A stretch of DNA of 64,000 bases from Bacteroidales bacterium (lineage in GTDB: Bacteria > Bacteroidota > Bacteroidia > Bacteroidales > UBA12077), in contig JAEINU010000001.1 in the NCBI GenBank assembly GCA_016342685.1, forward strand, positions 620,001 to 684,000, read 5' to 3'. A program made the translations under genes and the position numbers. This document shows, piece by piece, positions 46,045 to 55,634 of the stretch (position 1 is its first letter; each line of letters opens with the position of its first letter). The notes under the pieces are model-generated. The model saw nothing but the letters and a program-made list of their open reading frames with translations. It searched no databases and was not told the origin of the DNA.

Positions 46045-46811
46045 TAGATAAAATTGCTTATAATGATAAATGCTAAATAAAATACAATTTCAGAAACTTG
46101 CTGAGTTGCGCCCAGTCCGTCGCCTGTAAATCCACCAATCCATTTCTCGAAAGATCGTTTCAGAAAATAGATGATAGGAACAATTGTAATTAGTATTAAC
46201 AAATACCAGTAAGAATAGTTTATCGATAAAAGAAGTAGGGGAGTTGTTCCAAATATAAAAGCAATCATATTATCACCTGCAGATAAGCTTTTTCCAACTG
46301 GTTTCGTTTTACTTGATGCATCGGCTCGAGCATATTCTGAAAAGAAGATCATGCCCGTTGCAGAATATCTGCTTAAGGCATGACCCGCAAACAAAACAAA
46401 TGGGATTTGTTCAACCATAACGCTGGTTAAGCAAAAATATTTTGTAGAAAGAATAAGAATTAAACCTACGCTTCCGTAAGTTCCTATTCTTGAGTCTTTC
46501 ATTATCTCAAGAATTTTTTCTTTTGTCCATCCACCGCCAAAGGCATCGCATGAATCTGCTAAGCCATCTTCGTGAAAAGCTCCGGTTAAAAGAATGGTGC
46601 CAATCATGCTAAATATCACTGAAATTGACAATGGAAGAATAAAAGAACAAGCAAAAAATACTAAAGCACCAAATCCGCCAACGATCCAGCCGATTAATGG
46701 AAAATATCTAGTACTTCTATTTAAGAGTTCTTCTGAGTATTCAATATTCTTAACAGGAATTCTAGTATAGAACATAATTGATGTTAAGAATAAGATCCAT
46801 TGTTTTTTCAT
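46044..46811 (-). CDS. cobS: Adenosylcobinamide-GDP ribazoletransferase (cobalamin synthase)
   Basis: This 255-residue membrane enzyme of the CobS family shows the active-site blocks HEDGLADSCDAFGGG and MKDSRIGTYG and about six hydrophobic helices. It joins adenosylcobinamide-GDP to alpha-ribazole (or its phosphate) in the last assembly stage of cobalamin. A spacer of about 150 nt without evident features precedes it. Confidence 0.94.
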   Translation of the reverse strand: MKKQWILFLTSIMFYTRIPVKNIEYSEELLNRSTRYFPLIGWIVGGFGALVFFACSFILPLSISVIFSMIGTILLTGAFHEDGLADSCDAFGGGWTKEKILEIMKDSRIGTYGSVGLILILSTKYFCLTSVMVEQIPFVLFAGHALSRYSATGMIFFSEYARADASSKTKPVGKSLSAGDNMIAFIFGTTPLLLLSINYSYWYLLILITIVPIIYFLKRSFEKWIGGFTGDGLGATQQVSEIVFYLAFIIISNFI

Positions 46812-46961
46812 TTTTTTAAGATTTTAGTATCAAGACTTTTAAAATGTGATTAATCTTTCAGTAAAGAAAAATCTTTTTATTGTATAATCATTTATAAAAC
46901 TAAAGAACAAAAATGTTAATTATATAGTCTTGTGTCTTAAATCTCAAATCTATGTACTCTT

Positions 46962-47969
46962 TTACTCCTTATTTGAAACTCCAGCATCTTCGAAACTAGC
47001 CATTTCGTTCAAGAAATTTACAGCCGATTTAATTATTGGATAGGTAACAGCAGCTCCTGTTCCTTCACCTAATCTTAAATCTAATCCCAAAATTGGATTT
47101 GCCTTTAAATGATTTAACATTTTAATATGTCCTTGCTCATTTGAATTATGTGTAAAAATACAATTTTTAAGAACCTCAGGATTTATTTGGTGTGCTACCA
47201 ATAATGCAGATGTTACAATGAAACCATCGACCATAATTGTCATTCCAAGTTCAGCTGCTTTCAAAAATGCGCCAGTCATCATCGCAATTTCGAAACCACC
47301 AAAAGTTGCTAATATTTCAACAGGATCGGAGTTAAGCTGATATTTTTCGAATGCTTGTTTAAGGAGTTCTTTTTTTCGTTTTAATCCTTCTGCATCGTGT
47401 CCGGTTCCGTTTCCTACACAATCTTCAATGTTTAAACCAATAATTTTACTCATTAATAGAGATGCCGAAGAAGTGTTTCCTATGCCCATTTCTCCAAATC
47501 CAATAATGTTACATCCAATTTTAAATTGATCTAACACAATATTACCACCAGTTTCTAATGCTTTGTTGCATTCATCAATTGACATGGCAGCACTTTCGAG
47601 AATGTTTTTAGTTCCGTTGGCAATTTTTGCATGAATAAGGTTGGGGTTGTTTTCAAAGTCAGCATCTACTCCAGCATCAACTACTTTTAGATTTATATTG
47701 TTTTGTTTGCAAAACACATTTATTGCAGCACCATTACCTAAAAAATTAAGTACCATCTGGTAAGTTACCTCTTTGGGGTATGGACTTACACCTGCATCAG
47801 CTAGGCCATGATCGGCAGCAAATACTAAGATGGTTGGCTCGCTTAACTTAGGTGATGTTGTATTCTGTATTTGACCAATTTGCAAGGCAATTTCTTCAAG
47901 TTTACCTAATGATCCTAATGGCTTTGTTTTAGTATTGATTTTATGTTGGATTTGTTCTGTTATATTCAT
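46962..47969 (-). CDS. cobT: Nicotinate-nucleotide-dimethylbenzimidazole phosphoribosyltransferase
   Basis: This 335-residue enzyme of the CobT family has the blocks FAADHGLADAGVSPYPKEV, GFGEMGIGNTSSAS and a C-terminal DLRLGEGTGAA with the catalytic glutamate. It activates the lower-ligand base for cobalamin assembly. A pair of hairpin repeats separates it from cobU upstream, yet the shared strand and pathway argue for the same operon. Confidence 0.95.
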   Translation of the reverse strand: MNITEQIQHKINTKTKPLGSLGKLEEIALQIGQIQNTTSPKLSEPTILVFAADHGLADAGVSPYPKEVTYQMVLNFLGNGAAINVFCKQNNINLKVVDAGVDADFENNPNLIHAKIANGTKNILESAAMSIDECNKALETGGNIVLDQFKIGCNIIGFGEMGIGNTSSASLLMSKIIGLNIEDCVGNGTGHDAEGLKRKKELLKQAFEKYQLNSDPVEILATFGGFEIAMMTGAFLKAAELGMTIMVDGFIVTSALLVAHQINPEVLKNCIFTHNSNEQGHIKMLNHLKANPILGLDLRLGEGTGAAVTYPIIKSAVNFLNEMASFEDAGVSNKE

Positions 47970-47997
47970 TTTTTGTTTCAGTTTATTGCAGATAATT

Positions 47998-48067
47998 CAT
48001 ACTTCGACAGGCTCAGTATGATCGTTAAAATTAAAGAATTTGTCATGCTGAGTTTATCGAAGCATGA
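47998..48067. repeat. Pair of conserved-loop hairpin repeats inside the cobalamin operon
   Basis: Unit 7 has arms tcatact/agtatga around tcgacaggctc; unit 8 has arms tcatgct/agcatga around gagtttatcga. They lie in opposite orientation between cobU and cobT. Confidence 0.85.
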
Positions 48068-48131
48068 ACAATGTTAATTTAATAGAATTTTCTTATTTAC
48101 AAATAATTACCAGCCATTTACTTTTATCTTT

Positions 48132-48641
48132 TTACTTGATTTGTAAAGGTATTCCAGAAACCATAAGTATGACTTCATCAGCCTTTTTTGCAATGTATTG
48201 ATTCATCCAACCTTGTAAATCAGTGAATTTGCGGGCTCCTTCAGTTTCTGAATGTATTCCCATACCAAGTTCATTTGAAATTACAAAAACTGTAAAATCT
48301 TGAGATATGAATTTATCCCATTCTTTTTTAGCTTGAGCTAAACTTAAATCAATATTGTATTTTGTGTCAGAAAAGAAATTAGTTAGCCATAAGGTTATGC
48401 AATCAAGAACTACAATTTTACCATTTAAATCGTATTTGCTAATTTCCTTTTCTTCTTCAATATTTATCCAATTTTCCGATCGATCAGATTTATGTCTATC
48501 TACTCGATCTTTAAAATCATTATCCCAAATTCTTGATGTAGCTACATAAACAGGATTTTTACTAAGTTCTAATGCTTTTTGCATAGCAAAACTACTTTTA
48601 CCAGAACGTTGCCCACCTGTTATGAAAATTACTTTAGCCAT
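48132..48641 (-). CDS. cobU: Adenosylcobinamide kinase/guanylyltransferase
   Basis: I start at ATG 48641, where the conserved FITGGQRSGKSSFA P-loop begins a few residues in; the frame is open 30 nt upstream but would overlap the DUF71 gene. The 169-residue product also has the guanylylation-site region RVDRHKSDR and the VVLDCITLWLTNFF strand. It phosphorylates adenosylcobinamide and adds GMP. It follows the DUF71 gene by 5 nt. Confidence 0.92.
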   Translation of the reverse strand: MAKVIFITGGQRSGKSSFAMQKALELSKNPVYVATSRIWDNDFKDRVDRHKSDRSENWINIEEEKEISKYDLNGKIVVLDCITLWLTNFFSDTKYNIDLSLAQAKKEWDKFISQDFTVFVISNELGMGIHSETEGARKFTDLQGWMNQYIAKKADEVILMVSGIPLQIK

Positions 48642-48646
48642 TTCTT

Positions 48647-49354
48647 TTAAGGGATTAAATCGCAATACCAAAATCCAAATTTCTCATCAGGATTTTCTTT
48701 GCTATGTGATTTATATTCTTTGTAAACTGTTTCTCCTATTGTAAATGGGATAGGATTCTTGAAAATAGGTCCGTCAAATACAAAACTGTGAAATTCACCA
48801 TTTTCGCCACAAGGATCTACGCCATCAGGTAAATCATTTAGAAATGATTCATCAAATATTCTTCCTGCAAATGATTCGCCTAACTGACGTGCATCTACCG
48901 AAACAATAATAGATTTAAAACCTTCTTTTATAAATTCTTGAGCAACATCTTTGGTGTCAATTTTCCATAATGGGAATTCTGCTTTAAAATCAACTTTTTT
49001 AAGTTGATTTTCACGATATTCTCGTAAATCTTCTAAAAATATATCTCCAAAAATTGAAGTGTGAATATTTTCAGATTTTGCTTTAGTAAGAAATTCCGAA
49101 ATCAAATCATCGTATTGCCCCATGGAAGGGAATTCCGGCATAAAGATTTTCTTCAAAGGCAAACCAATCGATTCTGCTTGTTTGTCAAGCAAAACTTCAG
49201 CAACTCCGTGCATGGAAATGCGTTGGTTTTGACCGTTTAGAGTTGTCAGTAAATACTGAATGTCAAAAGATTTCTCTTTTAATACTGTATGGAGGCAAAG
49301 AGATGAATCTTTGCCTCCACTCCAGCTAAATATAGCTTTATTGTTTTTACTCAC
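48647..49354 (-). CDS. DUF71/Dph6-like ATP-pyrophosphatase, B12-associated branch
   Basis: This 235-residue protein has the PP-loop motif SWSGGKDSSLCL and the C-terminal GVDPCGENGEFHSFV motif of the DUF71/COG2102 family. Members act in diphthamide synthesis in eukaryotes and archaea, while a bacterial branch co-occurs with B12 salvage genes and is thought to amidate or process a corrinoid. Location between a BtuG-like gene and cobU places this one in the latter branch. The reaction is not established. Confidence 0.85.
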   Translation of the reverse strand: MSKNNKAIFSWSGGKDSSLCLHTVLKEKSFDIQYLLTTLNGQNQRISMHGVAEVLLDKQAESIGLPLKKIFMPEFPSMGQYDDLISEFLTKAKSENIHTSIFGDIFLEDLREYRENQLKKVDFKAEFPLWKIDTKDVAQEFIKEGFKSIIVSVDARQLGESFAGRIFDESFLNDLPDGVDPCGENGEFHSFVFDGPIFKNPIPFTIGETVYKEYKSHSKENPDEKFGFWYCDLIP

Positions 49355-49359
49355 AATTT

Positions 49360-50448
49360 TTATTTTTTCTGAAAATTAGCTCCATTCGAACCAATTCCTG
49401 CTATGTAACTTTTAATTAACGTTCCGTTTGTTTCGTATCTGAGCATTGTGCTATTTGAAGTAAAACTAGCTTCCATTGCGTATATAATTCCTGTTTCAGG
49501 ATTAATATCAAATCCATAGAAATACTTGTTAATTAACATTTCTGTTGGGGCAGAATCATCATTAATACTCATTTTGTAAACACCGAATGCTCCACCACCG
49601 TAGAATAAATTGTTGCCATTTTTGCTTGTTTCTAAACAAGTTGGGTGAAAATCTTCAGCGATTGTAATTGTTTCTGCAACTTCGTTTGTTGTAGGATTAA
49701 TACGAATAAGTTTTGATGCAGTTTGTGAAGCAACTGACCAATCTGCATTGTATGTCACAAAACCTGCACAAAGAACCCATATATCATTATTAGCATCAAT
49801 AACTAGATCACGAGGGCTGTCGCCATCTAAAGTAATTGTTGCGGTAACTTCGTCGATAGCAGGATCAATAACACTAATGGTATTGTTATTTGCATATCCA
49901 CCACTGTTTGCAACATATACATAACCATTACTCATAATCATTCTTTCTGAACCGGCACTGGTTTCTATTGTTTTTGTAACAGCTAGTGTATTCAAATCAA
50001 CAACTTTAATTGCTCCATTATCGCCCCACTGAGAAACATATCCTTTATCTTTATTAATAGCAATAAAGTAACGTGGATTTGTTACATCAGAAATAACTCC
50101 TAATTCTTCGAACGTATTCGATTTCGCAACTTCAACTTTATTTGATCCGTTAACAACCATGTATGCAGTATGATTGAAAACAGTTAATGATTGAACTACA
50201 TCACCCAACACTCGATTGTTTACTGTTTGGAAAACATCATTTATTACAGAGTCTCCTTCGTAACTATAAAAGCTTACAGATCCGTTGCCAGCACCAAAAG
50301 CTCCTTCATTGGTAATGAATGCACCGTCGATATAGTCACCTGTGATTACTTCTTCATCATTGTTATCGTCATCGTCGCTACAAGAACTAAAAAGAATTGT
50401 AAATGATAAAGCTAAAAATAGCCATTGTTTTAATTTGAAATTTTTCAT
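49360..50448 (-). CDS. BtuG-like YncE/DUF5074 beta-propeller surface lipoprotein
   Basis: This 362-residue lipoprotein has a lipobox ending in LFSSC followed by SDDDDNNDEE, an acidic stretch like the Bacteroidota surface-export signal. The remainder is a repeated beta-propeller pattern (for example MIMSNGYVYVANSGG and NTISVIDPAIDEV). In human-gut Bacteroides, BtuG proteins of this kind bind cobalamin at the cell surface and sit on BtuB. The gene is 12 nt downstream of the btuB stop under the same riboswitch, which supports a BtuG role. Confidence 0.85.
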   Translation of the reverse strand: MKNFKLKQWLFLALSFTILFSSCSDDDDNNDEEVITGDYIDGAFITNEGAFGAGNGSVSFYSYEGDSVINDVFQTVNNRVLGDVVQSLTVFNHTAYMVVNGSNKVEVAKSNTFEELGVISDVTNPRYFIAINKDKGYVSQWGDNGAIKVVDLNTLAVTKTIETSAGSERMIMSNGYVYVANSGGYANNNTISVIDPAIDEVTATITLDGDSPRDLVIDANNDIWVLCAGFVTYNADWSVASQTASKLIRINPTTNEVAETITIAEDFHPTCLETSKNGNNLFYGGGAFGVYKMSINDDSAPTEMLINKYFYGFDINPETGIIYAMEASFTSNSTMLRYETNGTLIKSYIAGIGSNGANFQKK

Positions 50449-50460
50449 TTTTATTTGATT

Positions 50461-52440
50461 TTATTGATTGTTAAGTTTATTAAAGTTATATCTAATGCTA
50501 ATTGCATAATTTCTTAAGGGCATGGCATAATAAGCCATAACTTCGTATGTTTTATTCCAAACATTATTTACTTTAAATTGAAGATTTATTGATGATGATC
50601 TTAATTTGAAATTACTTCCGATCGAAATATCCCCCACTGTAAATGGATCAATGGAACTTGAATTATCTTTTGTAATGTATCGTTTACTTGTAAAATTGTG
50701 GTTGAAATTAAAATTATATCTTAAATATTCTATGGATAAACTTAATCCTCCTTTATGCATAGGGATATACCGCAAGTGTTTGCCAATAAGAGGATCAGAT
50801 TCAGTTTCCTGAACATCATCAAAAAGAATATCTGGTAAATCAGTTATATTTAAATCCTCAGAAATATTAACAGAGTTTGTATAGGAATAGAAGGCATATA
50901 TACCAGCTTTAAATTTCTTAAAAGTAAAATTGTAATTTATACTAGATTCTATGCCTTTCGATAATATTTTATCAAGGTTCTCAGCTTTCCAATACCCTTG
51001 AAATGTAGGAGCCCACACTGTCATATCCTTAATAAAATTTACAAAACCTGTAGTGACAATATTTAAATTGTGATTTGGATTCTTAATATTGTAATTAAGA
51101 CCTAGGTAATCGAAACTCCAACCATTTTCGGAGTTTAAATCAGGATTTCCACCGGGAACCCAGTATAAATCATTAAAGGTGGGAATGTTAAAAGTTTTTG
51201 AATAGCTCGATACAACATTAAAAGTCTTATGAATATAATATCGCGAACTTAATGAATATGTGTTTGGAGTAAACTTATTGTCAATTAATTCTTCTCTAAA
51301 ACTTAACACAGCAGCAAAGGCCTTATTTGTAGTAAAATATTTTACTGATGAATAAAAGGCCGTTTTATTTCGAGTTTTGTCCTTGGCATAATTGCTTGTT
51401 ATTGCTTTCTCATAGGTATTGTTTAATCCAAGGTTTATCAAAAAATTGTTACCTATCGATGTTTTATTCTCGATTTCAGCTATGTATGAAAGGTTATCTA
51501 AATCAGAAACCAATAAAATTGCAGGATCTTTATAAAGAAGCGACTCGTAATTATAATAAAAGCGGGCATACCAGGATGAAATTTCTCCATTTCTGTTCCA
51601 CATAGCAGAGAATCGAATTAAATCAGTCGATTGATTTTGTTCGCTTTTTGTATTGGATGTCATGGCAGGAATTTCAAGATCATGGTGTTGAATCCAGATG
51701 TTTGTGGAGATTTTTTGCTTGTCATTTACTCTGAAAATATTTGATTGAGTAATTCCGTATTGCATCGAAGCTGCATTTTCTTGTTTTAATTCTGGATGTC
51801 CAAACTGTTGGGTGTTTACGTAATCGAAATTGTTTTTCCCATATTTATAATAGATTCTAGTTGAGCTTGCAATTTTTTCATTACCTGCGTTTATTTTAAA
51901 GCCTCCAAAGTAATTGCTAAAACTTCCTATATTACCACTAAATTCAATCTCAAATTTCTTTTCAAGTCTAAGGCTATTATTTAAATGAATAATACCACCA
52001 ATAGCGCCACTTCCAAAAAGAGCTCCAGATCCACCGTATTGAATATTAATATCATCAATAATAAATGCAGGAATAGAGTTCATGTCGAAGCCACCATTCA
52101 TCGAATTTTGTATGTTAATTCCGTTCCATAAAATGGCTGTGTGTTTTGATGCCATTCCTCTTAATGAGACATTGCTGAGCCCGGCAGCACCATAAGATTT
52201 TACCGAAAGGGGTGTTGTTTGAGCCAATAAATCGGATAAATTAGAGTTATTGTATTTCGATTTTATGGATTCTGCAATTCTTTCAACTTTAGCACCCGTT
52301 GTAAAGTTTACCAATTTATTGGCTGATATTTCTACTTCTTCGAGTGCAATTGTATCAATTGGCAATTCTTCTGGATTTTCGCCAAAAGTATTGTTTGTGT
52401 GTAAACAAAATAGAATAAATAGTATTTTAATAAATTTCAT
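50461..52440 (-). CDS. btuB: TonB-dependent cobalamin receptor BtuB
   Basis: This 659-residue outer-membrane receptor has a signal peptide (MKFIKILFILFCLHTNNTFG), a TonB-box-like acidic segment and a plug domain (NVSLRGMASKHTAILWNGI, GSGALFGSGAIGGIIHL). A beta barrel follows that ends in an aromatic-rich strand. It imports cobalamin or other corrinoids using TonB energy. The riboswitch upstream and the cobalamin genes downstream settle the substrate class. No ABC importer genes (btuCDF) are in the window. Confidence 0.93.
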   Translation of the reverse strand: MKFIKILFILFCLHTNNTFGENPEELPIDTIALEEVEISANKLVNFTTGAKVERIAESIKSKYNNSNLSDLLAQTTPLSVKSYGAAGLSNVSLRGMASKHTAILWNGINIQNSMNGGFDMNSIPAFIIDDINIQYGGSGALFGSGAIGGIIHLNNSLRLEKKFEIEFSGNIGSFSNYFGGFKINAGNEKIASSTRIYYKYGKNNFDYVNTQQFGHPELKQENAASMQYGITQSNIFRVNDKQKISTNIWIQHHDLEIPAMTSNTKSEQNQSTDLIRFSAMWNRNGEISSWYARFYYNYESLLYKDPAILLVSDLDNLSYIAEIENKTSIGNNFLINLGLNNTYEKAITSNYAKDKTRNKTAFYSSVKYFTTNKAFAAVLSFREELIDNKFTPNTYSLSSRYYIHKTFNVVSSYSKTFNIPTFNDLYWVPGGNPDLNSENGWSFDYLGLNYNIKNPNHNLNIVTTGFVNFIKDMTVWAPTFQGYWKAENLDKILSKGIESSINYNFTFKKFKAGIYAFYSYTNSVNISEDLNITDLPDILFDDVQETESDPLIGKHLRYIPMHKGGLSLSIEYLRYNFNFNHNFTSKRYITKDNSSSIDPFTVGDISIGSNFKLRSSSINLQFKVNNVWNKTYEVMAYYAMPLRNYAISIRYNFNKLNNQ

Positions 52441-52559
52441 TAGTACAAATAATTAAATCGCATTTTAGATTTAATCACTTATAACTAGCAGGATATAAAG
52501 GAAAATAATGTGGTGCAGTAAACACACCTCGCTTTTTATCCGAAAGCTACAAATGCAAA

Positions 52560-52723
52560 AGTAAATGGTAGGTCTTCTGACTTGCTCCCTTTTTGTCAGC
52601 CTTCCCATTGTAATCACAGTGGCTTATTCATGGACAAAAAGTTTGATATGGAGCTTACAGCAGCGGTAACTGTTCAGGATTTTCACCTGATTCCCTTTTA
52701 GTTTTCCAACTAAAAACCATAAA
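52560..52723 (-). promoter_or_regulatory. Cobalamin riboswitch
   Basis: Read on the minus strand, the leader holds the conserved elements of the AdoCbl riboswitch: GGGAATCAGGTGAAAATCC, the B12-box region CCGCTGCTGTAAGC, a GCCACTG segment, GGGAAGGC and the closing AAGTCAGAAGACCTACC. The ends are approximate. About 120 nt follow before the btuB start and include a small hairpin (ggtgtgtttactgcacc on the minus strand) that could be part of the expression platform. Confidence 0.95.
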
Positions 52724-52729
52724 CACGAT

Positions 52730-52761
52730 GCAAATGTATGTGATAGATTTTAAATTTCAAA
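52730..52761 (-). promoter_or_regulatory. Promoter of the cobalamin operon
   Basis: On the minus strand TTTG (52761-52758) and TACATTTGC (52738-52730) are separated by 19 nt, an excellent match to the TTTG-N19-TAnnTTTG consensus. Transcription should begin near 52723, right where the riboswitch starts. Confidence 0.75.
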
Positions 52762-52767
52762 AAAAAT

Positions 52768-53316
52768 CTAATTATTAATCAAACTATATATTGTTTCATC
52801 TTTGTAATTCCCATTAATAAAGGAATGCTCTGTTAAATGTGCTTCTTTTTTGAAATTATTTTTTTCAAGGAGTTTGATTGATGCTTGGTTTCCTGAAATT
52901 ACAGCTCCATATATTTTATGTAATTCAGCATCGGATATTCCGAATTTTATTATTGCATTAATTATTTCCGACATGTAGCCTTTATTCCAGTATTTCTTAA
53001 TAAGACCATATCCAATTTCAGCTTTGTTATTTTCCGTAGAAATATCAAATAATCCGCCATAACCGATATCTTCACCAGTTTCTTTAAGGGTAAAAACCCA
53101 CCAAAATGCAGTCTTATTTTCTATTCCTGAAAGGAAAAATGATAATTTATCCTTTGCTTCATCTATTGTTTTAAATGGTTTGCGAATGATAAATTCTAAT
53201 GAATCCTGACAAGTATTAAAATCAAATACAACATTAACATCTGTTTTGAGCATTTGTCTAATTATAATTCTTTCAGTTTCTAAAACTGGGAATTTTTTGA
53301 AAATTTTAGAGTTCAT
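52768..53316 (-). CDS. GNAT (RimJ/RimL-type) N-acetyltransferase
   Basis: This 182-residue acetyltransferase has the acetyl-CoA-binding strand and loop in AEIGYGLIKKYWNKGYMSE and the later NQASIKLLEKNNFKKEAHL block of the RimJ/RimL type. It probably acetylates a protein N-terminus or a small amine. It is a single gene upstream of the cobalamin operon and is not controlled by its riboswitch. Confidence 0.85.
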   Translation of the reverse strand: MNSKIFKKFPVLETERIIIRQMLKTDVNVVFDFNTCQDSLEFIIRKPFKTIDEAKDKLSFFLSGIENKTAFWWVFTLKETGEDIGYGGLFDISTENNKAEIGYGLIKKYWNKGYMSEIINAIIKFGISDAELHKIYGAVISGNQASIKLLEKNNFKKEAHLTEHSFINGNYKDETIYSLINN

Positions 53317-53698
53317 TGTTAGTTATTATAAGAATTTGATCAATTTGGACATAATATTGAATAAGACAAGGGTTTTGAAGGATGGTTTAAAATATTTGTT
53401 TTGTAAGGTTAAAAGTTGAACATGAAAAAGTAGTTCAAAAACTTTCATGACTACAAGAATTAATGGACTAAATTGTTTTGGTTTTTTTAAGAACACAATA
53501 CAGGGATCAAAAGAAAGATTTATTCTTGTTGGAAAAATTATGATATGGAAGTGTTAAAATATTTATGCATTTTGGTTCTATTCTTTCATCTAATGTATGA
53601 TAAAAAATTGAGCATCATTTTTTACTTTAAAAGCCAACAAATTTAAGAATCAATAATCATTATAAAGATCGTGTTCTTAATTCTAAAATCAATTATTT
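53317..53698. other. Intergenic spacer without clear features
   Basis: This AT-rich spacer separates the acetyltransferase from the last gene of the peptide/MACPF region. I see no hairpin repeat, promoter or RNA in it. An ATG-initiated 36-residue plus-strand frame at 53447 lacks support. Confidence 0.5.
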
Positions 53699-54316
53699 TT
53701 ATGTCTTCTTAATTAAAAAGGTTTTTTTGTTATCATAAGCAAAAACTTCTCGGGCATTTGTATATCTAAATGGTGCTTTTCTGATATCTAATGGTCTAAA
53801 ATCTCCATCAATACAATTGGTATTTATTTCACTATAATCGTTAGTAATCATCACATATTTTGACTTTTCTGCGATTGATAGAATTTTTTTAATATTATCA
53901 TTTGACAAATGTTGCAAAACATCTTTCAAAAGGAACAAATCAGCAGATAAACTGCTATTTGTATAAAAAATATCGGCACTTAAAAATATGATTTGATTAG
54001 ATCCATAATATTTAATATTATTGTATATTACATTTTCAACTATATCAATACCCATATAACGAATATTTCCCCAATCAATATATTTTGAAAATTGCCAATC
54101 ACCACAACCGTAATCTATTACACTTTCAATCTCATTATCTTCCATAAATTTTGAAAGAAATTCTCTGTATTGTATTGTACTTTGTACTTCTGATCCCAAT
54201 CCTGAACCATTTAGCCATAGTTTTTCATCGTAAATATTATCAAATATTCTTTTAAGATTGTCTAAATTTTTATAAAGTTCATCCCAGATAGCATCACCTG
54301 CTTTTTTTCTTACCAT
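53699..54316 (-). CDS. Class I SAM-dependent methyltransferase
   Basis: This 205-residue protein has the methyltransferase motif I in SVIDYGCGDWQFSK, an acidic residue in MGIDIVENV and a DLFLLKDVLQHLSN segment. The GDW in motif I is unusual but seen in small methyltransferases that act within carbohydrate or natural-product clusters. It lies 97 nt downstream of the glycosyltransferase on the same strand and might modify the same product. Confidence 0.8.
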   Translation of the reverse strand: MVRKKAGDAIWDELYKNLDNLKRIFDNIYDEKLWLNGSGLGSEVQSTIQYREFLSKFMEDNEIESVIDYGCGDWQFSKYIDWGNIRYMGIDIVENVIYNNIKYYGSNQIIFLSADIFYTNSSLSADLFLLKDVLQHLSNDNIKKILSIAEKSKYVMITNDYSEINTNCIDGDFRPLDIRKAPFRYTNAREVFAYDNKKTFLIKKT

Positions 54317-54413
54317 GTTTATTTTCTAAGAAATTAGTAATTAACTGAAAATGTTAATTATTTACATTGGTTCATTACTGAATATTAGATTTCTTTTATC
54401 TGATACCACTTCT

Positions 54414-55634
54414 TTAGTTAGAGAAATAATCAAACAAACTTCCTATCTTTTCTGCAATATTATCCCAATTATACTTTAGTGAATTTTGGTATGCTAAAAA
54501 GGAAAAGTCATATAATTTTTTTTTATCCTTATAAAAAGATTCCAATGCTTTAATAGCAGATTTAACTGAAATAACCTCTTCTTTAGAACTCAAATATGCT
54601 GGAGAATACTCTTTTTCATCTATCTCAACCATGAGCGCTGAATTTGACCATATTTCTTTGCAGACTATATTTTCTGGGACAATCTGAGCTGCACATGTAG
54701 CACCATGTTCAAAACTTACAAGCCCCCAGCCTTCAGCAACAGATGTATTTATACCAACATCACATGCATTATAAATTAAATTTAAATACCGATCATCAAC
54801 ATTAGGGTGAGTTTCACAATCTGTTGTAAGAATAAGCCTTTCATAAATTCCATACTTTTCTGTTAAGCCTTTAATGTCGTATCCTCCGGACTCTTGCTCC
54901 ATATGTAGCCATAAATAAACTTCTTCTGGAAGAGAATAAGAAAAGTGGGCAAATGCTTCAATTGTTCTATCAATACATTTTTTGGGAATATTTCTATTCC
55001 CATTAAAAACAATAAATGAATTCAAAAGCTCTGGTTTTCTTGTAAATAACTTCTTTCTAGATGCATTTCTACTTTTAATTATTCCTTTTTTACCAGGATA
55101 TAACGGGTGAAAACTTGATGTATTTATTCCATGAGGAATAATACTTATTTGTGGAAGTTTAAAAGATTTGTTTTTTTTACATAAAATAGTTTCACTATTC
55201 TTTAACGCATTTCTTGCAGCTTGTGTAAATACAGCAATATGATCAGCATTTGAGAGTCTTTCAACAGTTTCATATCTTTTAAATTCACCCTCTATAGCAC
55301 AATAAACAATTACTTTAAGCTCTTTTTTATATTTATTGAGCATTTCTGTATAAAATCCTGAAATTCGAGGCTCATAAGCAATAAATACAATGTTTGGTTT
55401 GATAGATAATACAAGCTGTTCAAGGCGACAAATCCCATCAACATCGCCGGCAATAGTTTTTCCGTAGATAGGATAATCATATTCAAAATCGTAAGAATGA
55501 TTAATAGCCAACAAATGGAATTCATACCGGCTTTTCAAAGGATCAAGCAAGCTATGCATTACTCTAGAAAAACCGGTATGAGAATAAGCTTCACCAACTG
55601 CTAATATTTTAGCCTTTTGTTTGGGCTTTTTCAT
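54414..55634 (-). CDS. GT4-type glycosyltransferase
   Basis: This 406-residue GT-B glycosyltransferase has an N-terminal acceptor domain (LAVGEAYSHTGFSRVM) and a C-terminal donor domain. FNGNRNIPKKCIDRTIEAF is the hinge strand and AEGWGLVSFEHGA the E-x7-E nucleotide-sugar motif. It has no membrane segment. Its start lies 26 nt inside the end of the MACPF gene, so the two are translationally coupled. Acceptor could be the pore-forming protein, the modified peptide or a lipid; the sequence does not say. Confidence 0.88.
   Translation of the reverse strand: MKKPKQKAKILAVGEAYSHTGFSRVMHSLLDPLKSRYEFHLLAINHSYDFEYDYPIYGKTIAGDVDGICRLEQLVLSIKPNIVFIAYEPRISGFYTEMLNKYKKELKVIVYCAIEGEFKRYETVERLSNADHIAVFTQAARNALKNSETILCKKNKSFKLPQISIIPHGINTSSFHPLYPGKKGIIKSRNASRKKLFTRKPELLNSFIVFNGNRNIPKKCIDRTIEAFAHFSYSLPEEVYLWLHMEQESGGYDIKGLTEKYGIYERLILTTDCETHPNVDDRYLNLIYNACDVGINTSVAEGWGLVSFEHGATCAAQIVPENIVCKEIWSNSALMVEIDEKEYSPAYLSSKEEVISVKSAIKALESFYKDKKKLYDFSFLAYQNSLKYNWDNIAEKIGSLFDYFSN

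Noticed and set aside
53447-53557. A 36-residue plus-strand frame in the spacer
   Set aside because: There is no ribosome-binding or promoter evidence, no recognisable motif, and it opposes all neighbours.
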